Source: Pontibacter akesuensis | Lineage (GTDB): Bacteria; Bacteroidota; Bacteroidia; Cytophagales; Hymenobacteraceae | Length of the DNA stretch: 64,000 nt | Direction: 5' to 3' | Assembly: GCF_001611675.1 (NCBI RefSeq) | Contig: NZ_CP014766.1 | Span: 4,588,001-4,652,000 of the forward strand | Part shown: positions 34,229 through 43,074 of the stretch, in pieces | Layout of the letters: each line of letters starts with the position of its first letter | Position numbering within the stretch: position 1 is the stretch's first letter | Notes under the pieces: model-generated | What the model was told of the DNA's origin: nothing | What the model saw: the letters and a program-made list of their open reading frames with translations, nothing else | The model's database searches: none | Translations under genes and position numbers: made by a program

Positions 34229-34253
34229 TCTTGAACAGAAGAATGAAGTATAG

Positions 34254-35558
34254 ATGAATCTTATTGAAGAACTGCGTTGGAGAGGCATGCTCCATGATTT
34301 CATGCCCGGTACAGAAGAGCAACTGGCGTCTGAAATGACGGCTGGCTATATCGGTTTTGACCCAACTGCCAAATCGCTGCACATAGGTAACCTGGCCACC
34401 ATCATGCTCCTGGTGCACCTGCAGCGTGCAGGCCATAAGCCGCTTGCCTTAGTTGGTGGCGCTACCGGTATGATAGGCGACCCGTCTGGTAAGTCGGCTG
34501 AGCGTAATTTGCTGGAAGAAGATACCCTGCTCGAGAACCAGGAAGGAATAAAGAAGCAACTGGAGAAGTTCCTGGACTTTAACTGCGGGGCTAACTCGGC
34601 AGAGATGGTGAACAATTACGATTGGTTTAAGGAGTTCAGCTTTCTGGGCTTTTTGCGCGAGGTGGGCAAGCACCTAACCGTAAATTACATGATGAGCAAA
34701 GACTCTGTAAAGAAGCGCATTAATGCCGACGAAGACGGTGACCGTGCGGAAGGGCTTTCTTACACTGAATTTGCTTACCAGCTCATCCAGGGATACGACT
34801 TCTACCATCTTTACAAAAACAAAGGCGTAAGGCTGCAAATGGGAGCCTCAGACCAGTGGGGAAACATCACGACCGGCACCGAATTAATCCGCCGCATAGA
34901 TGGAGGTAAAGCCTTTGCACTAGTTGGCAAGTTGGTGACCAAAGCAGACGGCACGAAGTTCGGGAAATCAGAGGGTGGCAACGTATGGCTCGACCCAAAC
35001 CTGACATCGCCATACAAGTTTTACCAGTTCTGGCTGAACCTCTCAGATGAAGAGGCGGAAAAGCTTATAAAAGTGTACACTTTGCTGCCGCAGGAAGAGA
35101 TAGCCAGCATCACAGAGGAGCACAAACTGGCGCCACATCAGCGTTTATTGCAGAAAGCACTGGCTAAAGATGTTACAATTCGTGTGCACTCAGAAGATGA
35201 TTACAATTCAGCTGTGGCAGCATCAGAAATATTATTCGGAAAAGGCGATTTACAGACGCTGAAGGGCCTGAAAGAGGATGTTTTGCTCTCTGTATTCGAG
35301 GGAGTGCCCCAGATTGAGGTCAGCAAGTCGGCCTATGCCGACGCAGCCACCGTAACCGACCTGCTTTCGGAGCTAACAGAGGGACAGATTTTCGAGTCGA
35401 AGGGAGAAGCACGACGCATGATCAAGAATGGCGGCGTAAGCGTGAACCGGGAGAAGGTGCAGGGAGCAGATGACGCCGTAAACTTCGAGCTGCTGCAGGA
35501 TAAATACCTGGTGGTACAGAAGGGGAAAAAGAACTATTACCTTATTGCAGTTAACTAA
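34254..35558 (+). CDS. tyrS: Tyrosyl-tRNA synthetase
   Basis: Charges tRNA-Tyr with tyrosine. The 434-residue class Ic synthetase has the HIGH-type motif in [17 protein letters not shown], the tyrosine-binding [11 protein letters not shown] and [11 protein letters not shown] segments, and the KMSKS-type loop [15 protein letters not shown]-terminal S4 RNA-binding domain ([17 protein letters not shown]) completes it. AAGTATAG immediately precedes the ATG. Confidence 0.97.
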   Translation: MNLIEELRWRGMLHDFMPGTEEQLASEMTAGYIGFDPTAKSLHIGNLATIMLLVHLQRAGHKPLALVGGATGMIGDPSGKSAERNLLEEDTLLENQEGIKKQLEKFLDFNCGANSAEMVNNYDWFKEFSFLGFLREVGKHLTVNYMMSKDSVKKRINADEDGDRAEGLSYTEFAYQLIQGYDFYHLYKNKGVRLQMGASDQWGNITTGTELIRRIDGGKAFALVGKLVTKADGTKFGKSEGGNVWLDPNLTSPYKFYQFWLNLSDEEAEKLIKVYTLLPQEEIASITEEHKLAPHQRLLQKALAKDVTIRVHSEDDYNSAVAASEILFGKGDLQTLKGLKEDVLLSVFEGVPQIEVSKSAYADAATVTDLLSELTEGQIFESKGEARRMIKNGGVSVNREKVQGADDAVNFELLQDKYLVVQKGKKNYYLIAVN

Positions 35559-35581
35559 CTGATTTACAGATAATTACAAAT

Positions 35582-35612
35582 AAAAAAGGTGACCAGATAG
35601 GCCACCTTTTTT
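35582..35612. terminator. Bidirectional intrinsic terminator
   Basis: AAAAAAGGTG-CC and GG-CACCTTTTTT pair around a short loop. It separates the convergent tyrS and histone-like genes. Confidence 0.88.
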
Positions 35613-35632
35613 ATTTATGCTGTGAGTGCTAC

Positions 35633-35827
35633 TTACTTAGCAGACTCAGGTTTAGAGTTTTTCTGATCCTGAACTTCCTTACGGATGTCCTGAGCCATGT
35701 TCTTAAGGTCCTGCATGCCTTTACGCACACGTGTACCGGCGGCAGCGTTACCTTTTTCATAGAACTTTTCGAAGTCGCCTTCCAGGGACATTACCAAGTC
35801 CTTCAGTTTGCCAAAGTTGTTGTTCAT
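35633..35827 (-). CDS. Histone H1-like small DNA-binding protein
   Basis: The 64-residue protein MNNNFGKLKDLVMSLEG... matches the short histone H1/Hc1-like proteins widespread in Cytophagales. It has an acidic N-terminal helix (LEGDFEKFYEKGN) followed by the conserved AAGTRVRKGMQDLKNMAQDIRKEVQ helix and a Lys/Glu tail. It is less basic than true H1. Role in nucleoid organisation is by family analogy. A 10-bp inverted repeat directly upstream of the ATG may control translation. Confidence 0.8.
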   Translation of the reverse strand: MNNNFGKLKDLVMSLEGDFEKFYEKGNAAAGTRVRKGMQDLKNMAQDIRKEVQDQKNSKPESAK

Positions 35828-35870
35828 TAGAGCTACTGTTATTGTGAAACATTTGATTTTGTAGCTCTAA
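35827..35870 (-). promoter_or_regulatory. 5' hairpin abutting the histone-like start codon
   Basis: TTAGAGCTAC and GTAGCTCTAA form a perfect 10-bp inverted repeat around 24 bases. In the transcript the 3' arm ends at the A of the ATG, so the folded form would mask the initiation region. It could instead be an operator. The pairing is seen; the function is inferred. Confidence 0.45.
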
Positions 35871-35932
35871 TATACACATTAGTTACAAATAAGCAAAGAT
35901 TAGCCAAATTTAATATAAGGCCAAAACGGCCG

Positions 35933-37171
35933 TTAAGCCGTAACTGTAGGGTTTGAGTATAAACCCTTATCTAGCTTTTGTGCAATTTTTTCGAAAGCAG
36001 CAATGGTTACCTGCACATCTTCCAGGGTATGAACCGCTGTTGGAATAAGACGCAGCATGATCACATCCTTCGGAACTACCGGGTAAACCACGATTGAGCA
36101 GAAAATGCTGTAGTTTTCACGCAGATCCAGTGTCAGTTGGGTGGCATCCGGAATCTGTCCGTTAAGGAACACAGGCGTAACCGGAGAATCCGTAGTGCCG
36201 ATGTTAAAGCCTTTCTCGCGCAAACCGCTCTGCAGGGCGTGCACCACTTCCCATAGCTTGTCTTTCAGCTCCGGCTTAGAACGCAACAGCTCCAAACGCT
36301 TTAGTGCACCCACTGTAATGGGCATCGGCAGCGACTTAGCGAATATCTGTGAACGCATGTTGTAGCGCAGATACTCAACTACTTGCTCGTTTGAAGAAAC
36401 GAAGGCACCGATGCTAGCCATTGATTTGGCAAAGGTAGAGAAGTAAATGTCGATCCCGTCCTGCACACCCAGGTGCTCTCCTGTACCGGCGCCTGTGGCA
36501 CCCATTGTACCGAAGCCGTGGGCATCATCCACAAACAGACGGAAGTTGAATTTCTCTTTCAGCGCCACCACGCCGCGTAGGTTGCCCAGGTTACCTGACA
36601 TCCCGAACACGCCCTCAGTGATGACAAGTATGGCACCGCCTGTATTTTCAGTCCAGCGTGTAGCACGCTCCAACTGCTTCTCCAGGCTTTCCATATCGTT
36701 ATGGCTATAGACAAACCGCTTGCCCTGGTGCAATCTTACACCGTCAATGATACAGGCATGCGACTCGGCGTCATATACAATTACATCGTGGCGGTCGACC
36801 AACGCATCTATGATAGACACTACACCCTGGTATCCGAAGTTAAGCAGCAGCGTGTCCTCTTTCTTGATGAAATCAGAAATCTCAGCCTCTAACTGCTCGT
36901 GCTTGCTGGAGTTACCAGACATGATACGGGCACCCATCGGGTAAGCCATTCCCCACTCTGCAGCAGCCTCAGCGTCCGCTTTACGTACCTCAGGGTGGTT
37001 AGCCAAGCCAAGGTAGTTGTTCAGGCTCCACGTTAAAACGTCTTTGCCTCTGAACTTCATATGGGGAGCAATCTCACCTTCAAGCTTTGGAAACGTGAAA
37101 TATCCATGCGCATAATGTGAGTGGCTGCCTAACGGACCTCTGTTGGTCAACAACTTTTCAAATAAATCCAC
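35933..37171 (-). CDS. Alpha-oxoamine synthase, serine-palmitoyltransferase-like
   Basis: A 412-residue PLP enzyme of the family that condenses amino acids with acyl-CoA. Visible motifs are WSLNNYLGLANHPEV, NFGYQGVVSIIDALVDRHDVIVYDAESHACIIDG, VDDAHGFGTMGATGAGTGEH and the Schiff-base lysine in YFSTFAKSMASIGAF. Among family members, the length and the lone context fit bacterial serine palmitoyltransferase (first step of sphingolipid synthesis, characteristic of Bacteroidetes). 2-amino-3-ketobutyrate CoA ligase, the main alternative, usually pairs with tdh. It is divergent from accC. Confidence 0.7.
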   Translation of the reverse strand: MDLFEKLLTNRGPLGSHSHYAHGYFTFPKLEGEIAPHMKFRGKDVLTWSLNNYLGLANHPEVRKADAEAAAEWGMAYPMGARIMSGNSSKHEQLEAEISDFIKKEDTLLLNFGYQGVVSIIDALVDRHDVIVYDAESHACIIDGVRLHQGKRFVYSHNDMESLEKQLERATRWTENTGGAILVITEGVFGMSGNLGNLRGVVALKEKFNFRLFVDDAHGFGTMGATGAGTGEHLGVQDGIDIYFSTFAKSMASIGAFVSSNEQVVEYLRYNMRSQIFAKSLPMPITVGALKRLELLRSKPELKDKLWEVVHALQSGLREKGFNIGTTDSPVTPVFLNGQIPDATQLTLDLRENYSIFCSIVVYPVVPKDVIMLRLIPTAVHTLEDVQVTIAAFEKIAQKLDKGLYSNPTVTA

Positions 37172-37202
37172 TTGTGTAATAATTAGGTTATCGGGATATT
37201 TT

Positions 37203-37229
37203 CAAACTTAACTTGCGCATTATACACAA
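37203..37229 (-). promoter_or_regulatory. Promoter of the oxoamine synthase gene
   Basis: On the minus strand, TTG (37229-37227), 16 bases, then TAAGTTTG (37210-37203). This is close to the Bacteroidetes housekeeping consensus with a slightly short spacer. It lies about 32 bases upstream of the ATG. Confidence 0.5.
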
Positions 37230-37330
37230 TCCACCGAAATAAAGTATAATGCTGCGCAAAGTTATGGTTTCTAAGTTTCATATACAATCCATACACTATA
37301 CTGCTACCCTCTTTTTAGAGGCGCAATTTT

Positions 37331-37338
37331 TAAGTTTG
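37331..37338 (+). promoter_or_regulatory. -7 element (TAAGTTTG) for accC
   Basis: An exact TAnnTTTG match 43 bases upstream of the accC ATG, with the same eight bases as the divergent promoter on the other strand. No -33 TTG at the right distance. Confidence 0.4.
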
Positions 37339-37381
37339 AGCTCAAAAGCTTTTCTTTGAAGAAAATTAACCTAGCTTCTGC

Positions 37382-38881
37382 ATGAGAAAGATCAAAAAGA
37401 TATTGGTTGCCAACCGGGGAGAAATTGCCTTGCGCGTAATGCGCTCTGCTAAGGAAATGGGTATCAGCACTGTAGCTATTCACAGCGAAGCCGATCGCAA
37501 CGCTTTGCACGTGCGCTTTGCTGACGAGGCAGTATGCGTGGGCGGTCCCAAATCGAGTGAATCCTACCTGCGCGGCGACGTGATCATACAAGTGTGCAAG
37601 GATTTGGGCGTTGATGCCATTCACCCGGGCTACGGCTTCCTGTCAGAAAACGCCGGCTTTGCCAAGGCGGTGCAGGAGGCAGGACTCATCTTTATCGGCC
37701 CCTCGCCTGAGGCCATCAGCCTGATGGGCAGCAAGCTGGCTGCTAAGGCCGCTGTGGCCAAGTATAACATACCAATGGTGCCAGGCACCGAAGAGGCAAT
37801 AACGGACGTAGAAGCCGCCAAAGTGATCGCACAGCAGGTTGGTTTCCCGATCCTGATAAAAGCCAGCGCCGGTGGCGGTGGCAAGGGCATGCGCGTGGTA
37901 GAAAGTGTAGAGGTGTTTGAAGAGCAGATGCAGCTGGCCGTGAGCGAGGCTACCTCTGCCTTCGGTGATGGCTCTGTCTTTATTGAAAAGTACATCGGCT
38001 CTCCACGACACATCGAAATTCAGGTATTGGGCGACACGCACGGGAACATTGTGCACCTCTTTGAGCGGGAATGTTCCATCCAGCGGCGCCACCAGAAGGT
38101 AATTGAAGAGGCTCCTTCTGCCGTGCTCACACCTGAACTGCGCGACGAAATGGGCCGCAATGCAGTGAACGTAGCCAAAGCCTGCGACTATGTGGGAGCC
38201 GGTACCGTGGAGTTCCTGCTGGATGAGAACATGAACTTCTACTTCCTGGAGATGAATACCCGCCTGCAGGTAGAGCACCCGGTAACAGAGCAGATCACCG
38301 GCCTGGACCTGGTAAAAGAACAGATTATGATTGCGGAGGGCAACCCTTTAGGTTTCAGCCAGGATGAGCTGAAGATTTACGGACACGCACTCGAGCTGCG
38401 CGTTTACGCAGAAGACCCCGCCAACAATTTCCTGCCTGATATCGGCACACTTGAAACATACAAGCGCCCTCAGGGCCTGGGTGTGCGGGTAGATGACGGA
38501 TTCGAGCAGGGCATGGACATTCCAATATACTACGACCCGATGATCGCGAAGCTGGTAACATTTGGCAAAGACCGCCAGGAAGCCATCGACAAGATGCTAC
38601 GCGCGATCGCTGAATATCAGATTACTGGAATCGAGACGACGCTACCGTTTGGCGCCTTTGTACTGCAGCATGAGGCGTTTGTCAGCGGCAACTTCGACAC
38701 GAAATTCATCGAGCGTTACTTCACTCCTGAAGATTTGGCTGTTAAACCAAACTCAGACACTGAGGAGATAGCCGCTGCACTTGCTGCTATGCTGCTGAAC
38801 AAGCAAAAGCCTGCCTCCAACGGAGCAACTGTTACCACAACAGAGGCCACTTCTTCCTGGCGTAGAAACAGAACTCGCTAA
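37382..38881 (+). CDS. accC: Biotin carboxylase (acetyl-CoA carboxylase subunit)
   Basis: ATP-dependent carboxylation of biotin on BCCP, the first half-reaction of acetyl-CoA carboxylase in fatty-acid synthesis. The N-terminal domain begins ILVANRGEIALRVMRSAKEMG. The ATP-grasp domain shows KASAGGGGKGMRVV, SPRHIEIQVLGDTHGN, LFERECSIQRRHQKV and EMNTRLQVEHPVTEQITG. At 499 residues it is about 50 longer than E. coli AccC owing to a Ser/Thr/Ala-rich C-terminal tail. accB is not adjacent, so a role as the biotin carboxylase subunit of another acyl-CoA carboxylase is possible. Confidence 0.92.
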   Translation: MRKIKKILVANRGEIALRVMRSAKEMGISTVAIHSEADRNALHVRFADEAVCVGGPKSSESYLRGDVIIQVCKDLGVDAIHPGYGFLSENAGFAKAVQEAGLIFIGPSPEAISLMGSKLAAKAAVAKYNIPMVPGTEEAITDVEAAKVIAQQVGFPILIKASAGGGGKGMRVVESVEVFEEQMQLAVSEATSAFGDGSVFIEKYIGSPRHIEIQVLGDTHGNIVHLFERECSIQRRHQKVIEEAPSAVLTPELRDEMGRNAVNVAKACDYVGAGTVEFLLDENMNFYFLEMNTRLQVEHPVTEQITGLDLVKEQIMIAEGNPLGFSQDELKIYGHALELRVYAEDPANNFLPDIGTLETYKRPQGLGVRVDDGFEQGMDIPIYYDPMIAKLVTFGKDRQEAIDKMLRAIAEYQITGIETTLPFGAFVLQHEAFVSGNFDTKFIERYFTPEDLAVKPNSDTEEIAAALAAMLLNKQKPASNGATVTTTEATSSWRRNRTR

Positions 38882-38911
38882 ACTGATAGACAGGCAAGTA
38901 TAAAATTACTT

Positions 38912-38967
38912 CAAGTATAAAAGGCTGGGGCGCTGCAGAATATGCAGCGCCCCAGCCTTTTATACTT
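38912..38967. terminator. Long bidirectional terminator containing AAGTATAA at its base
   Basis: A 25-bp perfect stem starts with AAGTATAAAAGGCTGGGG and closes with CCCCAGCCTTTTATACTT around GAATA. It separates convergent accC and bshB1. The base of the stem consists of the AAGTATAA word and its complement. Confidence 0.93.
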
Positions 38968-39000
38968 ATACTTGAAAGCTTAAGAGTCTTATACTTCTGC

Positions 39001-39720
39001 TCAGATAAGGTCAAAAAGGCTTTTTACGCCTATATGACGTTCCTTTGTAAAACCCTCCCCATAGGTAACGCCAATGGAATGCCCCAGCTCCAGCGCCCTT
39101 GCCTCCACGAATCTTAAGAACTCTGGAGAGGAGATGTACGTGTTGGGGGAAGTATCGTCCGGGTTGTAGAACTGTGATTTGAAGGCGCGGATCGTTTCCA
39201 TCTTTTTCTCCCAGTAGGGCGTCACGTCTACCACCACATCCGGCGTGATAAGGCGGTCCTGTATGTAATGATATACCACCTTAGGGCGCCATGCCTCCTG
39301 CTCCTTCCCTGACTCCTCCTGTGTACTGATCATTTTCAACCCGGCTTTGAAGCACGACTCCGAAACAAGATCAGAACCCCGGCCATGGTCCGGATGGCGA
39401 TCATGAACAGCATTCATGAGCACGATCTCAGGCTTATACTTCCGGATTTTTTGAATTACCTGCAGCTGGTGCTCCCTGTCGTTCTGGAAGAAACCATCTG
39501 CCATATCCAGATTGTCGCGAACGCTAACGCCCATTACCCTGGCGGCATCCTCACCCTCCTGCAACCTTATTTCAGGGGTACCGCGTGTGCCTAGCTCGCC
39601 CCGGGTAAGGTCAACAATGCCAACTTTCTTTCCAGCGGCTATGTGCGCTATCAATGTGCCTGAACAGCCCAACTCGATATCATCGGGGTGTGATGCAAAG
39701 GCCAGTATATCTAGTTTCAT
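39001..39720 (-). CDS. bshB1: N-acetylglucosaminyl-malate deacetylase (bacillithiol synthesis)
   Basis: A zinc-dependent LmbE-family deacetylase acting on GlcNAc-malate, the second step of bacillithiol synthesis. The 239 residues match BshB1. It has the zinc-binding ASHPDDIELGCSG, the GELGTRGTPEIR motif, NAVHDRHPDHGRGSDL with further metal ligands, and FVEARALELGHSIGV TYGE near the C-terminus. bshA and bshC are not in the window. It follows the M23 gene by 14 bases and probably shares its transcript. Confidence 0.92.
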   Translation of the reverse strand: MKLDILAFASHPDDIELGCSGTLIAHIAAGKKVGIVDLTRGELGTRGTPEIRLQEGEDAARVMGVSVRDNLDMADGFFQNDREHQLQVIQKIRKYKPEIVLMNAVHDRHPDHGRGSDLVSESCFKAGLKMISTQEESGKEQEAWRPKVVYHYIQDRLITPDVVVDVTPYWEKKMETIRAFKSQFYNPDDTSPNTYISSPEFLRFVEARALELGHSIGVTYGEGFTKERHIGVKSLFDLI

Positions 39721-39734
39721 GTTGTGTTTTTCTG

Positions 39735-40796
39735 TTAACGGATACGCAAAGACTTGCCTACCCGTAAGGTAGTGCGCGAACTGATCCCGTTCAGGCGCGT
39801 TAGCTGACTTACGGTAACTCCGTACTTTTTGGCTATACCAGAAAGTGTGTCCCCGCTGCGTACCTTGTGGTAGGCTGCACGCCTGCCACTACTGGCACTA
39901 CTGCTGCTCCTGGACCTGTTGTTATAGTTGAAGACAGCAGACGTAATCTGGTAGCTTTCACCCTTTAACAGGTAATCCGGGAAGTCGTACAGGTTCTCTG
40001 GGTCCATAGGGTTACCCTGGTAGCGAACTTCGTAGTGCAGGTGCGGGCCTGAGCTACGGCCGGTGCTGCCACCTAACCCGATCAATTCTCCAGCTTTCAC
40101 AAAGTCGCCTGGCTGGGCAATGGCTTTGCTCATGTGGCCGTACAGGGTCTCCAGCCCGTTGTAATGGCGCACCACAATGTAGTTGCCATACCCGCCGCCG
40201 TCCCACTTGTTAATGCGCACAACGCCGTCAAACGCAGCGAAAATAGTATCCCCCGTGTCCAGGTCAATGTCTGTGCCATAGTGCCAGCGTCCTCCCCTTG
40301 CGCCAAAGTGGCTCGTGATGGGAGTTTTGACCAGGGGCATGTTGTAATTGCGGTTCTGCTTAGGATCGTAGAGTTGTATGTCTACCGTGTCTTTCAGCTG
40401 CCGACTGTCCATGCGATACGGATTTATGTTGCGGGTATCCCAAATGGCATAGTAACTGGCAATCCTGATCCAGGTAGAGTCCACCAGCACCTCCTCCGAC
40501 ATCTCGACAATATGCTGCTCACCCAGGTCAAGCTCAGTGGTATCTTCACTAACAATAGAAAGCTGCTTTTTGGGATTGAAGAAGATAGATTGGTCTGCAT
40601 CAGAGTCATCATCCGGAAAATCCTCATACTTGATAAGGATAGTTGTGTCCGGGCGGACGTAATCTATTTTAGGGGTCTTGACCTTGAACAGGTCTTTCAT
40701 CTTTCCCTGAGCCACCGCTCCTGTAGTGCACCACAAAAGGCAAAAGCAGGAGAACAGGAAAGCTAATGGGGCTTTTAGTTTGAACATGATTTTCAA
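39735..40796 (-). CDS. M23-family peptidoglycan endopeptidase with LysM domain
   Basis: A 353-residue exported protein with a signal peptide (FSCFCLLWCTTGAVAQG). The LytM/M23 domain at about 160-265 has the zinc ligands of HFGARGGRWHYGTDIDL, the YGHMSK motif and GPHLHYEVR, so it is predicted to be catalytically active. A LysM domain (about 308-353, YHKVRSGDTLSGIAKKYGVT) binds glycan chains. The N-terminal 150 residues are unfamiliar. It lies 133 bases downstream of trxB and directly before bshB1. A hairpin precedes its start codon. Confidence 0.92.
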   Translation of the reverse strand: MKIMFKLKAPLAFLFSCFCLLWCTTGAVAQGKMKDLFKVKTPKIDYVRPDTTILIKYEDFPDDDSDADQSIFFNPKKQLSIVSEDTTELDLGEQHIVEMSEEVLVDSTWIRIASYYAIWDTRNINPYRMDSRQLKDTVDIQLYDPKQNRNYNMPLVKTPITSHFGARGGRWHYGTDIDLDTGDTIFAAFDGVVRINKWDGGGYGNYIVVRHYNGLETLYGHMSKAIAQPGDFVKAGELIGLGGSTGRSSGPHLHYEVRYQGNPMDPENLYDFPDYLLKGESYQITSAVFNYNNRSRSSSSASSGRRAAYHKVRSGDTLSGIAKKYGVTVSQLTRLNGISSRTTLRVGKSLRIR

Positions 40797-40802
40797 AAGA
40801 TA

Positions 40803-40857
40803 GGCTGTGCTGCCTCACTGCAGCACATCACTCGCTAAATAAAACTGCAGCACAGCC
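40803..40857 (-). promoter_or_regulatory. 5' hairpin just upstream of the M23 start codon
   Basis: GGCTGTGCTGC and GCAGCACAGCC are an 11-bp perfect inverted repeat with a 33-base loop. In the M23 transcript the 3' arm ends 6 bases before the ATG. A TAGCTTTG -7 box lies at 40904-40897 on the same strand, so the hairpin would be in the leader. The lack of a T-run argues against a trxB terminator. Confidence 0.35.
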
Positions 40858-40929
40858 ATTTTTATTGTGATACTCCCTGCTGCTTCGCAAAGGATGCAAA
40901 GCTAAGAGTTTTTGGGCTTTATGTTGCTA

Positions 40930-41868
40930 TTAATGCAGCCCTTTTGCTGCCAGGTAACGCTCGGCGTCCAACGCAGCCATACAGCCTGAACCGGCAGCCG
41001 TTACGGCCTGGCGGTAGGTAAAATCCTGCACATCACCGCAGGCGAATACACCATCGATATTCGTTTTGGAACTTCCAGGAATGGTACGGATATACCCGTT
41101 CTCATCCAGGTTGAGGTAATCCTTGAACACGCCAGAGTTCGGCTCGTGCCCGATAGCCACAAAGAAACCCTGCACCGGTATTTCCTGAGTTTCATTTGTC
41201 AGCACGTTCTTCAACCGAACAGCCTCCACCGTGTGCTCCCCCAGAATCTCATCCGTCACCGTGTTCCACAGCACTTCGATATTCTTGGTGTTCAGCACAC
41301 GCTCCTGCATGATAGTGGAGGCGCGCATTTCACCACGACGCACCACCATGTATACTTTGCGGCAAAGGTTAGAGAGGTAGGTTGCTTCTTCTGCAGCAGT
41401 ATCGCCGGCACCCACAATCACCACGTCCTGGCCACGGTAAAAGAAGCCATCACATACAGCGCAGGCAGATACGCCGCTTCCGTTCAGCCTGGCCTCTGAT
41501 TCAAGTCCGAGCCATTTAGCCGAGGCACCGGTGGATATAATCACGGTATCGGCTTCTATTGTCTTCTGGTCATCGATCACCACCTTGTGTGGCTGCGAAG
41601 AAAAGTCAACTGCGGTGGCAATGCCGTAACGCACGTCTGTACCGAAACGCTCGGCCTGCTTCTTAAAGTCCTCCATCATCTGAGGGCCCATAACTCCCTC
41701 TGGATAACCAGGGTAGTTTTCCACGTCATTTGTAATCGTCAGCTGGCCACCTGGCTGCAGCCCTTGGTATAGCACTGGATTAAGACCAGCTCTGGAGGCA
41801 TAAATTGCTGCGGTATAGCCAGCAGGCCCAGAGCCGATAATAAGGCACTTCACTTTTTCTATTTCCAT
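40930..41868 (-). CDS. trxB: Thioredoxin-disulfide reductase
   Basis: A FAD/NADPH flavoprotein reducing thioredoxin. The 312 residues are standard length. It has the FAD motif IIGSGPAGYTAAIYASRAG, the NADPH motif VIVGAGDTAAEEATYL, and the redox centre CAVCDGFFYRG. The CAVC form (rather than CATC) is a tolerated variant. The closing motif GVFACGDVQDFTYRQAVTAAGSG is typical. Confidence 0.95.
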   Translation of the reverse strand: MEIEKVKCLIIGSGPAGYTAAIYASRAGLNPVLYQGLQPGGQLTITNDVENYPGYPEGVMGPQMMEDFKKQAERFGTDVRYGIATAVDFSSQPHKVVIDDQKTIEADTVIISTGASAKWLGLESEARLNGSGVSACAVCDGFFYRGQDVVIVGAGDTAAEEATYLSNLCRKVYMVVRRGEMRASTIMQERVLNTKNIEVLWNTVTDEILGEHTVEAVRLKNVLTNETQEIPVQGFFVAIGHEPNSGVFKDYLNLDENGYIRTIPGSSKTNIDGVFACGDVQDFTYRQAVTAAGSGCMAALDAERYLAAKGLH

Positions 41869-41966
41869 TTCTACTTTAGTCTAAAAGAAATTTGGATGCA
41901 AGTATACAAAAAATCCGGGCCTTTGCCTGCATGGGGCACTGTAAAAAGGCCGGACGATAGTACAAC

Positions 41967-41996
41967 AAAAAAAGCCCCGGCTTGTTGGCCAGGGCT
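41967..41996 (-). terminator. Terminator of rpoD
   Basis: On the minus strand AGCCCTGGCC and GGCCGGGGCT-type arms (AGCCC-GGC / GCC-GGGCT) form a stem followed by a run of seven T. It starts about 20 bases after the rpoD stop. Confidence 0.75.
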
Positions 41997-42016
41997 CCTC
42001 TTTGATGTTTAGGCGA

Positions 42017-42880
42017 TTAACCTAAGTATGGCTTTAACGCTTTGCTTCGGGAAGTATGGCGTAACCGGCGGATAGCTTTCTCCTTGATTTGGCGAACGCG
42101 CTCACGGGTAAGGTTAAACTTCTCTCCTATTTCCTCCAGTGTCAGGGAATGCTCTCCGTTCAATCCAAAGTACAACGTAATCACGTCGGCCTCACGCTTT
42201 GTAAGCGTAGACAGCGCGCGCTGCACCTCCTTGCGGAGAGAATCGTTCATCAGGCCTGTGTCCGGCGACTCCTCGTCGTCGTTCTCCAGCACGTCCAACA
42301 GTCGGTTTTCCTCACCCTGCACAAACGGTGCGTCCACAGACACGTGGCGGCCTGAAATTTTAAGCGTATCGACTACCTCTGCAGTAGTCAGTTCCAGTAC
42401 TTCGGCAATTTCTTCAGGCGATGGCTCCCGCTCGAATTTTTGCTCCAGCTCGGAGAATGATTTTGAGATCTTGTTCAATGATCCTACCCGGTTCAGCGGC
42501 AAACGCACAATGCGCGACTGCTCGGCCAAAGCCTGCAGGATGGACTGACGAATCCACCACACGGCGTAAGAGATGAACTTGAAACCCCTTGTCTCGTCAA
42601 ACCTTTTGGCTGCTTTAATCAAACCAAGATTACCCTCATTGATTAGGTCGCCTAGCGATAGGCCCTGGTTCTGGTACTGCTTTGCCACCGAAACAACGAA
42701 ACGCAGGTTGGCTTTTGTTAATTTCTCAAGCGCAAACTGATCTCCTTCTCTAATTCTCTGTGCCAGCGACACCTCTTCATCAGGAGTAAGCAAATCGACT
42801 TTGCCAATCTCCTGTAGGTACTTATCCAGTGATTGGCTCTCACGGTTCGTAATTTGTTTGCTTATCTTGAGTTGTCTCAT
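42017..42880 (-). CDS. rpoD: Primary RNA polymerase sigma factor
   Basis: The 287-residue housekeeping sigma of Bacteroidetes (also called SigA), much shorter than proteobacterial RpoD because region 1.1 is absent. Region 1.2 starts [15 protein letters not shown]. Region 2 carries [29 protein letters not shown] and [13 protein letters not shown], region 3 [16 protein letters not shown], and region 4 [27 protein letters not shown]. It recognises the TTG...TAnnTTTG promoters marked in this window, by family knowledge. Confidence 0.96.
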   Translation of the reverse strand: MRQLKISKQITNRESQSLDKYLQEIGKVDLLTPDEEVSLAQRIREGDQFALEKLTKANLRFVVSVAKQYQNQGLSLGDLINEGNLGLIKAAKRFDETRGFKFISYAVWWIRQSILQALAEQSRIVRLPLNRVGSLNKISKSFSELEQKFEREPSPEEIAEVLELTTAEVVDTLKISGRHVSVDAPFVQGEENRLLDVLENDDEESPDTGLMNDSLRKEVQRALSTLTKREADVITLYFGLNGEHSLTLEEIGEKFNLTRERVRQIKEKAIRRLRHTSRSKALKPYLG

Positions 42881-42956
42881 CAGAGTATGTTGTTATTCTT
42901 TAAATTTTAATGTGAAACCTTGTTTTGGCTCGGTGACTTAACATCAGAAAATCGTG

Positions 42957-42987
42957 CAAAGTTCTGCCATCTTCATAATAAAGTCAA
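42957..42987 (-). promoter_or_regulatory. Promoter of rpoD
   Basis: On the minus strand TTG (42987-42985), a 20-base spacer, then GAACTTTG, seven of eight matches to the -7 consensus. It gives a leader of about 70 bases. Confidence 0.45.
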
Positions 42988-43013
42988 GATGCACGGGCAA
43001 GCGGCTAAAATAT

Positions 43014-43063
43014 AAAACTCCTGGTGCCCTGAAAGCCACTAACGGCAGGCACCAAGAGTTTTA
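43014..43063 (-). terminator. Terminator of pnp
   Basis: On the minus strand AAAACTC-TTGGTGCC pairs with GGCACCA-GAGTTTT around about 19 bases, followed by a T-rich TATATTTT. It lies 11 bases after the pnp stop. Confidence 0.75.
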
Positions 43064-43074
43064 AAATAAGCTGA

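Noticed and set aside
35919-35936. GGCC-AAAAC-GGCC repeat near the 3' end of the oxoamine synthase gene
   Set aside because: Only a 4-bp stem and no T-run on the gene strand, so I did not call it a terminator.
37643-38278. 211-codon minus-strand frame within accC
   Set aside because: Complementary to conserved biotin carboxylase motifs; the composition is not protein-like.
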